Source of the DNA: Pseudomonadota bacterium
GTDB taxonomy: Bacteria; Pseudomonadota; Gammaproteobacteria; Steroidobacterales; Steroidobacteraceae
NCBI GenBank assembly: GCA_023417315.1
Contig: JAEZFW010000035.1
Location: forward strand, 53,769 to 117,768
Reading direction: 5' to 3'
Length of the DNA stretch: 64,000 nt
A model generated the notes under the pieces. It did not search any database. It was not told the DNA's origin and worked only from the letters and a program-made list of their open reading frames with translations. How positions within the stretch are numbered: position 1 is the stretch's first letter; each line of letters starts with the position of its first letter. Of this stretch, positions 16,922 through 25,497 are shown piece by piece. A program made the translations under genes and the position numbers.

Positions 16922-19177
16922 TCAAATCGTGAACCCTTCTTTCGCGAGCGGCATCGTGCGCACGCGATAGCCGGTCGCGGCATAGATTGCATTGCAAATG
17001 GCCGGGGCGACGGGAGGGAAGGCGGGCTCGCCGACGCCGGTTGGTGGGAACTCGCTCTGGATGAAATGAACGGCTACTTCGGGCGCGTTCGCGATGCGCA
17101 GGAGCGGGTAGCGGTCGAAATTCGTCTCGATGATGCGGCCGTTCTCGATCCCAAGCTCCAAACCCATCGCCGTGCTCAATCCATCGATCACGCAGCCTTC
17201 CACTTGGTTCTCGGCGCCACTCATATTGATGATCGGTCCTATATCGCCGGCGACCGTCACCTTGTGTACGGTCAACTTCTTGTTCGAGTCGACACTGACC
17301 TCCGCCACCTGTGCGAAGTGGCCGGCGTGGCTGAAATGAAATGCGAGTCCGAGCCCTCGACCTTTCGGCAGTGACCTGCCCCAACCAGCTTTCTCAGCCG
17401 CGAGCTTGATGACTGCTGACGCTCGAGCTGTGTTGAGTGCGAACTCGTTCCCTTCTTGCAACCACCGCGGCTCACCCATGATCTCGAGCAAGAACTCGAG
17501 ATGATCGCGGTTCGCGGCGATCGCGCATTCGCTGATGAAGCTTTGAATCGCGAAGGCGATGGCGCATGAACGCGGTGCGCGCCATGGGCCCGTCGGAATC
17601 TTGAGCGGCAGCTTCGTCTGCGTCACACGAACGTTCGGCAACAGTTGTGCAGGAAATTCTTCGGGATTCAAATCTCCGCCGCTCGTCGGTTTCTGGCCGT
17701 CAGCGGTGAAGGTGATGAAGTGATCTGCCCACGCGATCAGCTTGCCTGCTTTGTCGATGCCGCCTTTGAACGAATGAAAACCGCCGACGCGATAGAAGTC
17801 GTGCTGCATGTCGTCTTCGCGCGTCCACACGAGCTTGATGGGCAATCCCGCTTGTTTCGCGATCACGGCGGCTTCGCACATGAAGTCGTTGATGAGCCGC
17901 CGGCCGAAGCCGCCGCCTGCGCGAAGCTGATGAAGCGTCACTTTCTCTGGAGGCAAACCAAGAATCCCTGCCACAGCATTCAAGCCGGCCTCGGGTGTCT
18001 GCGTAGGGGCCCACAGCTCGATGCCGCCATCGTGGAACCACGCAGTGCAGTTCTGAGGTTCCATCGGGGCGTGCGAGACGAACGGATAGCTGTAGAACGC
18101 TTCGACGACCTTCGCGTCTGCGAGCGCTTTGTCGAATTCTCCAGCGACTTTGAGTGTCTCGGTGCCTTCTTTCTTGGAAAGCTCGCGAGCTTCCGCAACC
18201 GCTCTGCTCCAGCTGTCCTTGGAGGCATCGGTTTCGTCCCATTGCACCTTGAGCGCCCGCTTCGCAGTGAATGCAGCCCATGTGGAATTCGCGATGATGG
18301 CGACTCCCGGCATCACCTCATTCACCTTCCCCGTGCCTTCCACGATGAAGGCGTTGACGACACCAGGCATTTTTTTGATTTCATCGAGATTCGTTTCGAT
18401 GACCTTGCCGCCGACAGCAGGACATTTTTCGAATGCCGCGTAGCGCATGTTCGGTATGACATGATCGATGCCGAACAGCGGCTTGCCCGTGACGATCGCG
18501 ACATTGTCGACGCCGGTGACACGCGTGCCGAGTAGCTTGTAGTTCTTGCGATCCTTCAGCTTGAGCGACTTCTCATCAGGCACGGGCAAGGCTGCGGCCT
18601 TGTTCGCGAGCGCGGCGTAGGTGAGCTTGCGGTTCGATCCCTCGTGGTACACGACGCTGTTCGCGGTGCGGCATTCGCTCGCATCAACTTTCCATTCCTT
18701 CGCAGCGGCGCCGACCAGCATCGCACGTGCGCTTGCGCCGGCTTTGCGCAATTGATCCCAGCTCATCGGAATAGAGCGCGATCCGCCTGCGCTCTGACGA
18801 CCGAACACAGCCGGATTGATCGCTGCTTGCTCAACACGCACCTGCGACCAGTCGGCATCGAGCTCCTCGGCAATGATCAGCGGGAACGCCGTCTTGATGC
18901 CTTGGCCGATCTCTGGACCCTTCGAGTAGATCAAGATCGTGCCGTCCGGTGAGATGCGCAGAAACGCATTCGGTACGAATGCACTCGTTCCGTTCGCCGA
19001 TGCGATGTTGCGGCCACCCACATAGAAGGCGAGAACGAGCCCACCGCCCGCAATGCCCACGACCTTGAGGAAGGAGCGGCGATCGAGCTTGGTGTGCGTG
19101 ACCTGTGCCTCGGCCACCTGCAAGATCTCGCGTACATAGTCGTCCGCTGACACGATCGAAGTTCGGGATGCGCTCAT
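16922..19177 (-). CDS. iorB: Molybdenum hydroxylase large subunit, isoquinoline 1-oxidoreductase (IorB) type
   Basis: This is the catalytic subunit of a xanthine-dehydrogenase-family enzyme that hydroxylates N-heterocycles or aldehydes. The 751 residues begin with a cytoplasmic stretch, then a Tat signal (LDRRSFLKVVGIAGGG near 31-46), which marks the periplasmic IorB branch. Molybdopterin-binding motifs include GGGFGRRL near 345, PTGPWRAPRS near 500 and the catalytic Glu in GVGEPAFPP near 715. The ATG overlaps the iorA stop by ATGA. No cytochrome or chaperone gene is adjacent. The substrate cannot be told from sequence. Confidence 0.88.
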   Translation of the reverse strand: MSASRTSIVSADDYVREILQVAEAQVTHTKLDRRSFLKVVGIAGGGLVLAFYVGGRNIASANGTSAFVPNAFLRISPDGTILIYSKGPEIGQGIKTAFPLIIAEELDADWSQVRVEQAAINPAVFGRQSAGGSRSIPMSWDQLRKAGASARAMLVGAAAKEWKVDASECRTANSVVYHEGSNRKLTYAALANKAAALPVPDEKSLKLKDRKNYKLLGTRVTGVDNVAIVTGKPLFGIDHVIPNMRYAAFEKCPAVGGKVIETNLDEIKKMPGVVNAFIVEGTGKVNEVMPGVAIIANSTWAAFTAKRALKVQWDETDASKDSWSRAVAEARELSKKEGTETLKVAGEFDKALADAKVVEAFYSYPFVSHAPMEPQNCTAWFHDGGIELWAPTQTPEAGLNAVAGILGLPPEKVTLHQLRAGGGFGRRLINDFMCEAAVIAKQAGLPIKLVWTREDDMQHDFYRVGGFHSFKGGIDKAGKLIAWADHFITFTADGQKPTSGGDLNPEEFPAQLLPNVRVTQTKLPLKIPTGPWRAPRSCAIAFAIQSFISECAIAANRDHLEFLLEIMGEPRWLQEGNEFALNTARASAVIKLAAEKAGWGRSLPKGRGLGLAFHFSHAGHFAQVAEVSVDSNKKLTVHKVTVAGDIGPIINMSGAENQVEGCVIDGLSTAMGLELGIENGRIIETNFDRYPLLRIANAPEVAVHFIQSEFPPTGVGEPAFPPVAPAICNAIYAATGYRVRTMPLAKEGFTI

Positions 19178-19650
19178 GTCGAAGCTCCTGCATTGATCTC
19201 GTTTGCCGCCGCATGGATTGCTTTGCGGATACGCACATACGTGCCGCAGCGGCAGAGATTGCCCGCCATCGCGGCGTCGATGTCCGCATCGGTCGGCTGA
19301 GGATTCGATTTCAATAGCGCGGCGGCCGACATGAGCTGCCCAGCTTGGCAGTAGCCGCATTGTGCGACGTCATGATCGATCCATGCTTTTTGAAGTGCAT
19401 GCAGTTGGCCGTTCGGATTCGCGAGGCCTTCGACGGTGGTCACTTGTTGACCGACGGCAGCAGACGCCGGCAGCGTGCACGAGCGCACCGGCGTGCCGTT
19501 CAACTGCACAGTGCATGCACCGCATTGAGCGATGCCGCATCCATATTTCGCGCCCACCAGCCCGAGTTGATCGCGCAGGACCCACAGGAGCGGTGTTGAT
19601 GGATCTACGTCGTTGATGACGTGTTCTTTGCCGTTGATGGTGAGGCGCAT
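19174..19650 (-). CDS. iorA: Molybdenum hydroxylase 2Fe-2S subunit (IorA type)
   Basis: The electron-transfer subunit of the IorAB enzyme, 158 residues. The N-terminal plant-type ferredoxin cluster is seen as GCGIAQCGACTVQLNG near 38-53 with an upstream Cys-containing loop and a downstream CTLP. The second 2Fe-2S domain has CGYCQAGQLM near 98 and LCRCGTYVRIR near 132. It has no signal peptide, so it is probably carried across the membrane with IorB by the Tat system. It is the first gene of the pair; palindrome 19655-19760 lies immediately upstream of its ATG. Confidence 0.92.
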   Translation of the reverse strand: MRLTINGKEHVINDVDPSTPLLWVLRDQLGLVGAKYGCGIAQCGACTVQLNGTPVRSCTLPASAAVGQQVTTVEGLANPNGQLHALQKAWIDHDVAQCGYCQAGQLMSAAALLKSNPQPTDADIDAAMAGNLCRCGTYVRIRKAIHAAANEINAGAST

Positions 19651-19654
19651 GGGT

Positions 19655-19760
19655 GTGATGTGATGTAAGTGATGGAACTGATGTAGGTGATGGAAGCGGT
19701 GATGGCAGGAAGCAGGTTCTGACCTGCATCACTTACATCACTTTCGTCACTTCCATCACG
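19655..19760. repeat. Long intergenic palindrome, word type GTGATGTAA (9-nt period)
   Basis: The left arm (19655-19704) repeats 9-nt words such as GTGATGTAA and GTGATGGAA. The right arm (19718-19760) is the reverse complement of GTGATGGAA, GTGACGAAA and GTGATGTAA, then GTGATGCAG, ending at the loop in GTCAGAA. The loop is short. It begins five bases upstream of the iorA start codon and lies between divergent genes, so it is likely within the iorA leader or promoter. Confidence 0.8.
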
Positions 19761-19864
19761 ATGGGTTGATTCTTCCACGCAGGTTTGACACGCACAATGC
19801 TGGATCGGAACTGCGAAACGCGTTGCGGCATTTCTCTTACAGGAATTCGTGTGGAGAAATGTTT

Positions 19865-20134
19865 ATGCGGATGTTCTTCGGTGCGGTCGGTATCTTGGCG
19901 TGGGTATGGGCGCTCGCGGTGCTCTGGATCTTCGCGGAGAGCGGCGGTGCACTGACCGTGATCGCCGCGGGCATTTACGCCGTCGTCGCAATAGTGGCTC
20001 TGGGATGCGAGCGCATCTTGAAAACGCTCGAGGATATTCGCGACGGGCGGACTGAAGTGCCTCGCGCCCCGACGAAGCCGATGGCCGCACCCAAGCGCGA
20101 TGTGAACCACAAGCCCGAGGGCGCCCTCGTATAA
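19865..20134 (+). CDS. Small two-helix membrane protein of unknown function
   Basis: About 89 residues from ATG 19865, with two hydrophobic segments (about 3-22 and 27-46) and a polar, Pro/Lys-rich tail ending EGALV. ATG codons at 19859 and 19871 are alternatives; GGAG at the right distance favours 19865. I do not recognise the family. It ends 55 nt before the ferredoxin reductase gene and could be co-transcribed with it. Confidence 0.6.
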   Translation: MRMFFGAVGILAWVWALAVLWIFAESGGALTVIAAGIYAVVAIVALGCERILKTLEDIRDGRTEVPRAPTKPMAAPKRDVNHKPEGALV

Positions 20135-20189
20135 TGCGCTCCTTGCGAGTCGACCCTCTACCTGGGCCGATTCGCGCACGAGGAGAGCA

Positions 20190-21272
20190 ATGTTGACTGA
20201 CACGCCAGTGCCGGCGCTGACTGAAGGCGCGATTCAGACGGATGTGGTGATCGTTGGAGCAGGCCCTTGCGGTCTGTTCCAAATCTTCGAGCTTGGTCTG
20301 CTGGGCATTCACGCGCACATCGTGGATTCGCTCAAGCACCCAGGCGGGCAATGCAGCGAGCTCTATCCCGAGAAGCCGATCTATGACATCCCCGCACTAC
20401 CCGTATGTGGCGCTCAGGAGCTGATCGACCGCTTGCTCGAGCAGATCAAGCCTTTCAATGCGCAGTTTCACTTGGGTCAGGAAGTCACCGAGCTCAAGAA
20501 GCTCGAGGACGGCACGTTCCTCGTCCGTACATCGCTCGACACGCGGTTTCACGCGAAGACTGTGATCATCGCCGGCGGGCTTGGCTCGTTTCAACCGCGC
20601 AAGCTCGGATGCGAAGGTGTAGATGCCTTCGACGGCCGCCACATCCATTACAAGGTGAAGAGTGCAGCCGAGTTCACCGGCAAGCGACTCGTCATCTTCG
20701 GGGGCGGCGACTCAGCGCTCGACTGGACGCTCGAGTTCGCAGGTAAGGCGCGCAGCCTGACACTCGTGCATCGTCGGCCCGAGTTTCGAGCGGCGCCGGC
20801 GTCTGTGGCGAAGATGAAGGATCTCGTGGCGAGCGGCAGCATGCGATACCTAGAAGCGATCGCACAGTCTTTATTGACGGACGGGGATCAATTCCGCGGC
20901 GTGCGCGTGAAGACAACGGACGGCAGTTCGGTCGACCTCGAGGCCGACCAGGTCCTCGTGTTCTTCGGTCTGCATCCGAAGCTCGGTCCGATCGCCGAAT
21001 GGGGGCTCACGATCGATAAGCGGGCCATCGCGGTCGATACGGAGAAGTTTCAGACGAACATCCCCGGCGTGTTCGCGGTGGGCGACATCAATACGTATCC
21101 GGGAAAGAAAAAGCTGATCCTGTCCGGATTCCACGAGGCAGCGCTGGCCGCTTTCGCCGTCGCCGCGCACCTGAATCCGGCCAAGAAGGTCGCACTGCAA
21201 TACACGACCACCAGCCCGATCATGCATAAGCGGCTCGGCGTGGCCGAGCCGAGAGAAGGCGATAGGGGGTAG
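20190..21272 (+). CDS. Ferredoxin/flavodoxin--NADP(+) reductase, thioredoxin-reductase-like, copy 1
   Basis: FAD protein moving electrons between NADPH and ferredoxin. The 360 residues show the FAD site VIVGAGPCGLFQ near 20, GGQCSELYPEKPIYDIPA near 52, the NADP site IFGGGDSALDW near 172 and a C-terminal FAD motif AVGDINTYPGKKKLILSG near 296. There is no redox CxxC, so it belongs to the FNR branch (YumC type), not thioredoxin reductase. GAGGAG precedes the ATG. It probably supplies reduced ferredoxin to the sulfite reductase that follows. A close paralog lies at 30431. Its stop codon lies in palindrome 21255-21384. Confidence 0.9.
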   Translation: MLTDTPVPALTEGAIQTDVVIVGAGPCGLFQIFELGLLGIHAHIVDSLKHPGGQCSELYPEKPIYDIPALPVCGAQELIDRLLEQIKPFNAQFHLGQEVTELKKLEDGTFLVRTSLDTRFHAKTVIIAGGLGSFQPRKLGCEGVDAFDGRHIHYKVKSAAEFTGKRLVIFGGGDSALDWTLEFAGKARSLTLVHRRPEFRAAPASVAKMKDLVASGSMRYLEAIAQSLLTDGDQFRGVRVKTTDGSSVDLEADQVLVFFGLHPKLGPIAEWGLTIDKRAIAVDTEKFQTNIPGVFAVGDINTYPGKKKLILSGFHEAALAAFAVAAHLNPAKKVALQYTTTSPIMHKRLGVAEPREGDRG

Positions 21273-21384
21273 CCGATCGGGGAGGGGCGTCGAACCGTTA
21301 AGGCATAGAAGGGCGGGGCGCGCCTAACTTGCGGCCGCCGCTGGCTTTTCTTCTAGCGCCCATCCGCCATCCGCTATCCGCTTC
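21255..21384. repeat. Long intergenic palindrome, word type GCGGATA
   Basis: The right arm (21354-21384) is the reverse complement of GAA plus GCGGATA, GCGGATG, GCGGATG and GGCGCTA. The left arm (21255-21292) reads GAA then GGCGATA, GGGGGTA, GCCGATC and GGGGAGG, a diverged match in the same 7-nt register. It contains the stop codon of the reductase gene and lies upstream of cysI on the same strand. Confidence 0.65.
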
Positions 21385-21450
21385 TTTCTTCATCTCGACA
21401 TATCCAAAGGCTATTTCAAGCGCTCTGTAGCGAGGGCTACAGTCCGCGCG

Positions 21451-23109
21451 ATGTATCTCTACGATCAGATCGACCAGCGGCTCGTTGACGAGCGAGTCGC
21501 CCAATTCCGCGATCAAACGCGACGTTTTCTCGCCGGCCAGCTCTCGGAGGACGACTTCCGCTCGCTGCGTCTACGCAACGGTCTGTACATCCAGCGGCAC
21601 GCGCCGATGCTGCGCATCTCGGTGCCGTATGGACTGCTGTCCACGAAGCAGATTCGCATGCTCGCGCATATCGCGCGCGAGTTCGACAAGGGCTACGGCC
21701 ACTTCACGACTCGCCAGAACATTCAGTTCAACTGGCCGAAGCTCGAAACGGTGCCCGACATTCTCGCGTTGCTTGCGACCGTGCAGATGCACGCGATCCA
21801 GACGAGCGGCAACTGCGTTCGTAACGTGACGGCGGATCACTTGGCGGGCGTTGCCCCCGATGAGCTGGAGGATCCGCGGCCGTGGTGCGAGTACGTGCGC
21901 CAGTGGGCGACCTTGCATCCCGAGTTCTCGTTCCTGCCTCGCAAGTTCAAGATCGCGATCACGGGCTCGCCTCAGGATCGTGCGGCCTCCAAGGTTCACG
22001 ACATCGGTCTGCACCTGGTTCGTAACCGACAGGGCGAGATCGGCTTCGAGGTGCTCGTCGGCGGTGGCTTGGGCCGCACGCCGATGATCGGACACGTGAT
22101 TCGCGAGTTCCTACCGAAGCAGGATCTGCTCAGCTATCTCGAGGCCATCCTGCGCGTGTACAACCTCGAGGGTCGCCGCGACAACATTCATAAGGCGCGT
22201 ATCAAAATCCTCGTGAAGGCGGTCGGCCCGGAGAAATTCCGCGAGCTGGTCGAAGCAGAGTGGCAGGCCTCGCGAGACACGGCGCCGCAGTTCAACGAAG
22301 CGGAGTTCGAGCGCATCAGAGCCTTCTTCACGCCGCCGGCGTATGAGTCGCTGATCGACGAAGACATTCTCTCGGGTCGTCCGACGGAATTCAGGAACTG
22401 GTATCAGCGCAATACCAAGCGACACAAAGTGCCGGGCTATCGAGCGGTCTTCGTATCGCTCAAGTCACCGACCCGTCCTCCCGGCGATATCACGCACGCC
22501 GAGCTCGATCGAGTGGCTGAGCTCGCGGATCGATACTCGCTCGGGCTCGTGCGTTCGACGCACGATCAGAACCTGCTGTTTGCGGATGTTCGGCAGAAGG
22601 ATTTGTTTGAGGTGTGGAGCGCTCTCAAAGAGATCGATCTCGCAACACCGAACATCGGCACGCTGACGGATATGATCTGCTGCCCTGGTCTCGACTTCTG
22701 CGCGCTGGCGAACGCCACCTCGATCCCGATCGCAAAGCAGATCAACGAGCGCTTCGACGATCTCGACTATCTCTACGATCTGGGAGACATCGAGCTCAAG
22801 ATGTCGGGCTGCATGAATGCGTGCGGCCACCATCACGTCGGTCACATCGGCATCCTCGGTGTCGATAAGAGCGGCGAGGAGTGGTATCAGATCACGATTG
22901 GCGGCTCGGCCAGCGGCAAAGACGCGGCGCTCGGCCAAGTCATCGGTCCGTCCGTTCCGCATGCGGAAGTTGCAGAAACCATCGAGCGGATCCTGGATGT
23001 CTACGTCGCCGAGCGCGAAGAGGGCGAGCGCTTCATCGAAACCGTTCGCCGCATCGGCATCAAACCTTTCAAGGCACGTGTGTATGCGCCAGCTGATCAA
23101 GCAGCGTGA
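21451..23109 (+). CDS. cysI: Sulfite reductase hemoprotein (ferredoxin-type nitrite/sulfite reductase)
   Basis: Reduces sulfite to sulfide with siroheme and a coupled 4Fe-4S cluster. The 552 residues carry the duplicated nitrite/sulfite reductase fold; FTTRQNIQFNW near 88 and an N-terminal ferredoxin-like half are clear. The cluster/siroheme cysteines are C411-x5-C417 (CPGLDFC) and C454-x3-C458 (CMNACGHHH). No NADPH flavoprotein subunit (cysJ) is present, and the gene sits beside ferredoxin reductase genes, so ferredoxin is the likely donor. It overlaps the DUF934 gene by 26 bases. Nitrite reduction is a less likely alternative given the cys neighbours. Confidence 0.92.
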   Translation: MYLYDQIDQRLVDERVAQFRDQTRRFLAGQLSEDDFRSLRLRNGLYIQRHAPMLRISVPYGLLSTKQIRMLAHIAREFDKGYGHFTTRQNIQFNWPKLETVPDILALLATVQMHAIQTSGNCVRNVTADHLAGVAPDELEDPRPWCEYVRQWATLHPEFSFLPRKFKIAITGSPQDRAASKVHDIGLHLVRNRQGEIGFEVLVGGGLGRTPMIGHVIREFLPKQDLLSYLEAILRVYNLEGRRDNIHKARIKILVKAVGPEKFRELVEAEWQASRDTAPQFNEAEFERIRAFFTPPAYESLIDEDILSGRPTEFRNWYQRNTKRHKVPGYRAVFVSLKSPTRPPGDITHAELDRVAELADRYSLGLVRSTHDQNLLFADVRQKDLFEVWSALKEIDLATPNIGTLTDMICCPGLDFCALANATSIPIAKQINERFDDLDYLYDLGDIELKMSGCMNACGHHHVGHIGILGVDKSGEEWYQITIGGSASGKDAALGQVIGPSVPHAEVAETIERILDVYVAEREEGERFIETVRRIGIKPFKARVYAPADQAA

Positions 23110-23569
23110 GATCGTCGTCGACGGGTGGCGATATGCGGATGAAGATCCGCTCGGGCGCGAGCGTGCGCTGATTCTGCCGTTCGCGCGCTGGAAGGAAGAG
23201 CGCGAGCGATGGTGGTTGTGGGATGGTCGCTTGGGCGTGCGACTCGGACCGACCGATCCCGTTACAGCGCTCGAGCACGACTTTCTGCGTATCGGCTTGG
23301 TCGCGATCGAGTTCGGCGGCTTGGCGGAAGGTCGCGGGTATAGCCAGGCGCAGATTCTGCGCAAGCGGTTCAAGTTCACAGGCGAGCTGCGCGCGGTCGG
23401 CAAGATTCAGCGCGATCAGCTGTTCTATCTCGCTCGCTGCGGCTTCGATGCATTCGAGCTGCCTGAGGGTGCTGATCTGCAAGCAGCGCTAAGCGGCTTC
23501 AGCGACTTCTCAGTCGCCTACCAGCCGGCCGTCGATGTCGGCGTCGCACCGCTTCGCCGCGCAAGCTAA
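23084..23569 (+). CDS. DUF934 protein, probable sulfite reduction partner
   Basis: A 161-residue member of the DUF934 family, which is almost always encoded right after a sulfite reductase hemoprotein. Visible features are LPFARWKEERERWW near 32, the conserved LGVRLGPTDPV near 50 and the C-terminal FKFTGELRAVGKIQRDQLFYLARCGFDAFEL region near 95-127. No signal or membrane segment. Its exact role is unknown; context points to assisting sulfite reductase assembly or electron delivery. The start ATG lies inside cysI, so translation is likely coupled. Confidence 0.88.
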   Translation: MRQLIKQREIVVDGWRYADEDPLGRERALILPFARWKEERERWWLWDGRLGVRLGPTDPVTALEHDFLRIGLVAIEFGGLAEGRGYSQAQILRKRFKFTGELRAVGKIQRDQLFYLARCGFDAFELPEGADLQAALSGFSDFSVAYQPAVDVGVAPLRRAS

Positions 23570-23585
23570 GTCGGACGATTAAGAG

Positions 23586-23707
23586 CAACCACAAAGAACA
23601 CAAAGAGCACAAAAAAGAGAATAGAGATCATGGGCGGTACTGCCGTACTGCCCGCCTCTGATTGGTTCTCCTCCTTTTTGTGACCTTTGTGTTCTTTGTG
23701 GTTACTC
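23586..23707. repeat. Long intergenic palindrome, word type ACCACAAAG (9-nt period)
   Basis: The left arm (about 23586-23620) has 9-nt words ACCACAAAG, AACACAAAG and AGCACAAAA. The right arm (about 23671-23707) is its near-exact reverse complement. They flank about 50 nt between the convergent DUF934 and ABC transporter genes, so the structure probably also serves as a bidirectional terminator. The same word type forms the inverted repeat around the GxxExxY gene. Confidence 0.85.
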
Positions 23708-23717
23708 CATCTTCTCT

Positions 23718-25487
23718 TTAGGACACATCGGCGAACTGCAGCGCCGCCAATCTCGCGTACAGCGGATTGTTTTCTAGTAGTTCTTCATGCGTGCCAACCG
23801 CGACGATGCGTCCGCGATCGAGTACCACGATCCGATCCGCTTTGAGGATCGTCGCGAGCCGGTGCGCGATGATGATCGTCGTCCGGCCCTGCATCAGGCG
23901 CTCGAGTGCCTGTTGCACGTAACGTTCACTTTCGGCGTCGAGTGAGCTCGTCGCCTCGTCCAGCAGCAAGATCGGCGGATCCTTGAGCAGCGCGCGTGCG
24001 ATTGCGATGCGTTGGCGTTGGCCGCCCGAAAGTCGGGTGCCGCGCTCACCCAAGAACGTGTCATAGCCCTCTGGTAACTCGCGAAGGAACGCATCTGCGC
24101 CGGCAGCCTTGGCCGCGGACTCAACATCCTCATCGCTCGCGTCGGGACGGCCGTATCGAATGTTCTCTCTCGCACTCGCGCCGAACAGCACGGTTTCCTG
24201 TGGCACGAGACCGATGCGCGCTCGAATCGCTTGCGGATCGGCGCGCGCGATATCAACGCCATCGATCAGCACGCGCCCGGCAAAGGGGTCATAGAATCGC
24301 AGCAGCAGCTGAAAGGTCGTGCTCTTTCCTGCGCCTGAGGGGCCGACGAACGCGACGTTCTCACCGGGTTGTATGGTGAGCGTGAAGTCATCGAGTGCCG
24401 CCATGTCTGGCCGCGACGGGTATCTAAACGCGAGGTGCTCGAAAGCGATTCGACCCTCGGCAGGTTGCGGTAGCGGTGTGGGATTGGGTGGCGCGACAAT
24501 CGTAGGTGCCGCGTTCTTGAGCTCGACCAAGCGTTCCATCGCACCTGCGGCGCGTTGCATCTCGCCCCACATCTCACTCAACGACGCGGCAGAGATGCCG
24601 ACGTACACGGCATAGATCAGGAACTGACTCAACTCGCCCGGTGTCATCGTGCCCGCAAGCACCCGATGCGCCCCTTGCCACAACACGAACGTGACCGCGC
24701 CGAAGACCAACATCGTGCCGAGCGCAGTCAGTGTTGCTCGCACCCGGGAACGACGCACTGCGATGTCGAAGGAATCCTCGACTGCACGGCCGTATCGAGC
24801 GCTGTTGAGCGATTCGAGCGTGAACGCTTGCACGGTTTGAATTGCGTTCAACGTCTCGCCGGCCAAGCCGCTCGTCTCCGCAATGCGGTCCTGCGACTGG
24901 CGCGAGAGCTTGCGCAGCTTGCGTCCGACGATGACGAGCGGCGCGATGATGAGCGGTATCAACAGCAGGATCATGCCCGCGAGCGAGGGGCTCGTGGCGA
25001 TCAGCAATGCGAGCGCGCCCACGAGTTGGATGATCGACCGCAGCGTGATCGACAGGTTCACGCCGGCAATCGATTGCACGAGCGTCGTGTCGGTCGTCAG
25101 CCGAGACAGCACCTCGCCTGTTCGCGTCACTTCGAAGAAGGTCGGATCCATGCGAATGACGCGACCGTAGACGTCGCTGCGCAGATCGGCGACGACGCGT
25201 TCCCCGAGCCAGGTCACGAGATAGAAGCGCAAGGCTGCGAACACGCCGAACACGACAGCGGCTGTGAGAAACGCAGCGAAATAAAGATCGAGCGTCTCGC
25301 GATCCTGCACGACCATCCCTTGATCGATGACATCGCGAAACGCAAGCGGCAGCACGAGCATCGCACCCGACGCAATCAACAGCGCTGCCAGAGCCAGCGC
25401 GAGCGTCCCTTTGTACCTGAGCAAGTACGGCCACAGCGAGCGCAGTGGCTTGAGGGAGCGAGCTTTGGGACGATCGATGCTACTCAT
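23718..25487 (-). CDS. ABC exporter, fused permease and ATPase (MsbA-related)
   Basis: A 589-residue half-transporter of the ABCB type. Six transmembrane helices occupy about 20-320. The ATPase domain holds Walker A GPSGAGKST near 382, the signature LSGGQRQRIAIARALL near 485 and Walker B ILLLDEATSSLD near 508, ending with the H-loop IIAHRLAT. The family exports lipids or hydrophobic compounds; the substrate is not evident. The gene is flanked on both sides by ACCACAAAG-type repeat arms (23671-23707 and 25498-25534) and interrupts the cys island on the opposite strand. Confidence 0.93.
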   Translation of the reverse strand: MSSIDRPKARSLKPLRSLWPYLLRYKGTLALALAALLIASGAMLVLPLAFRDVIDQGMVVQDRETLDLYFAAFLTAAVVFGVFAALRFYLVTWLGERVVADLRSDVYGRVIRMDPTFFEVTRTGEVLSRLTTDTTLVQSIAGVNLSITLRSIIQLVGALALLIATSPSLAGMILLLIPLIIAPLVIVGRKLRKLSRQSQDRIAETSGLAGETLNAIQTVQAFTLESLNSARYGRAVEDSFDIAVRRSRVRATLTALGTMLVFGAVTFVLWQGAHRVLAGTMTPGELSQFLIYAVYVGISAASLSEMWGEMQRAAGAMERLVELKNAAPTIVAPPNPTPLPQPAEGRIAFEHLAFRYPSRPDMAALDDFTLTIQPGENVAFVGPSGAGKSTTFQLLLRFYDPFAGRVLIDGVDIARADPQAIRARIGLVPQETVLFGASARENIRYGRPDASDEDVESAAKAAGADAFLRELPEGYDTFLGERGTRLSGGQRQRIAIARALLKDPPILLLDEATSSLDAESERYVQQALERLMQGRTTIIIAHRLATILKADRIVVLDRGRIVAVGTHEELLENNPLYARLAALQFADVS

Positions 25488-25497
25488 GTTTCTGAGA

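Noticed and set aside
20190..21272. Annotation as thioredoxin reductase
   Set aside because: The redox-active CxxC between the FAD and NADP halves is missing in both paralogs, which fits the ferredoxin-NADP reductase branch.
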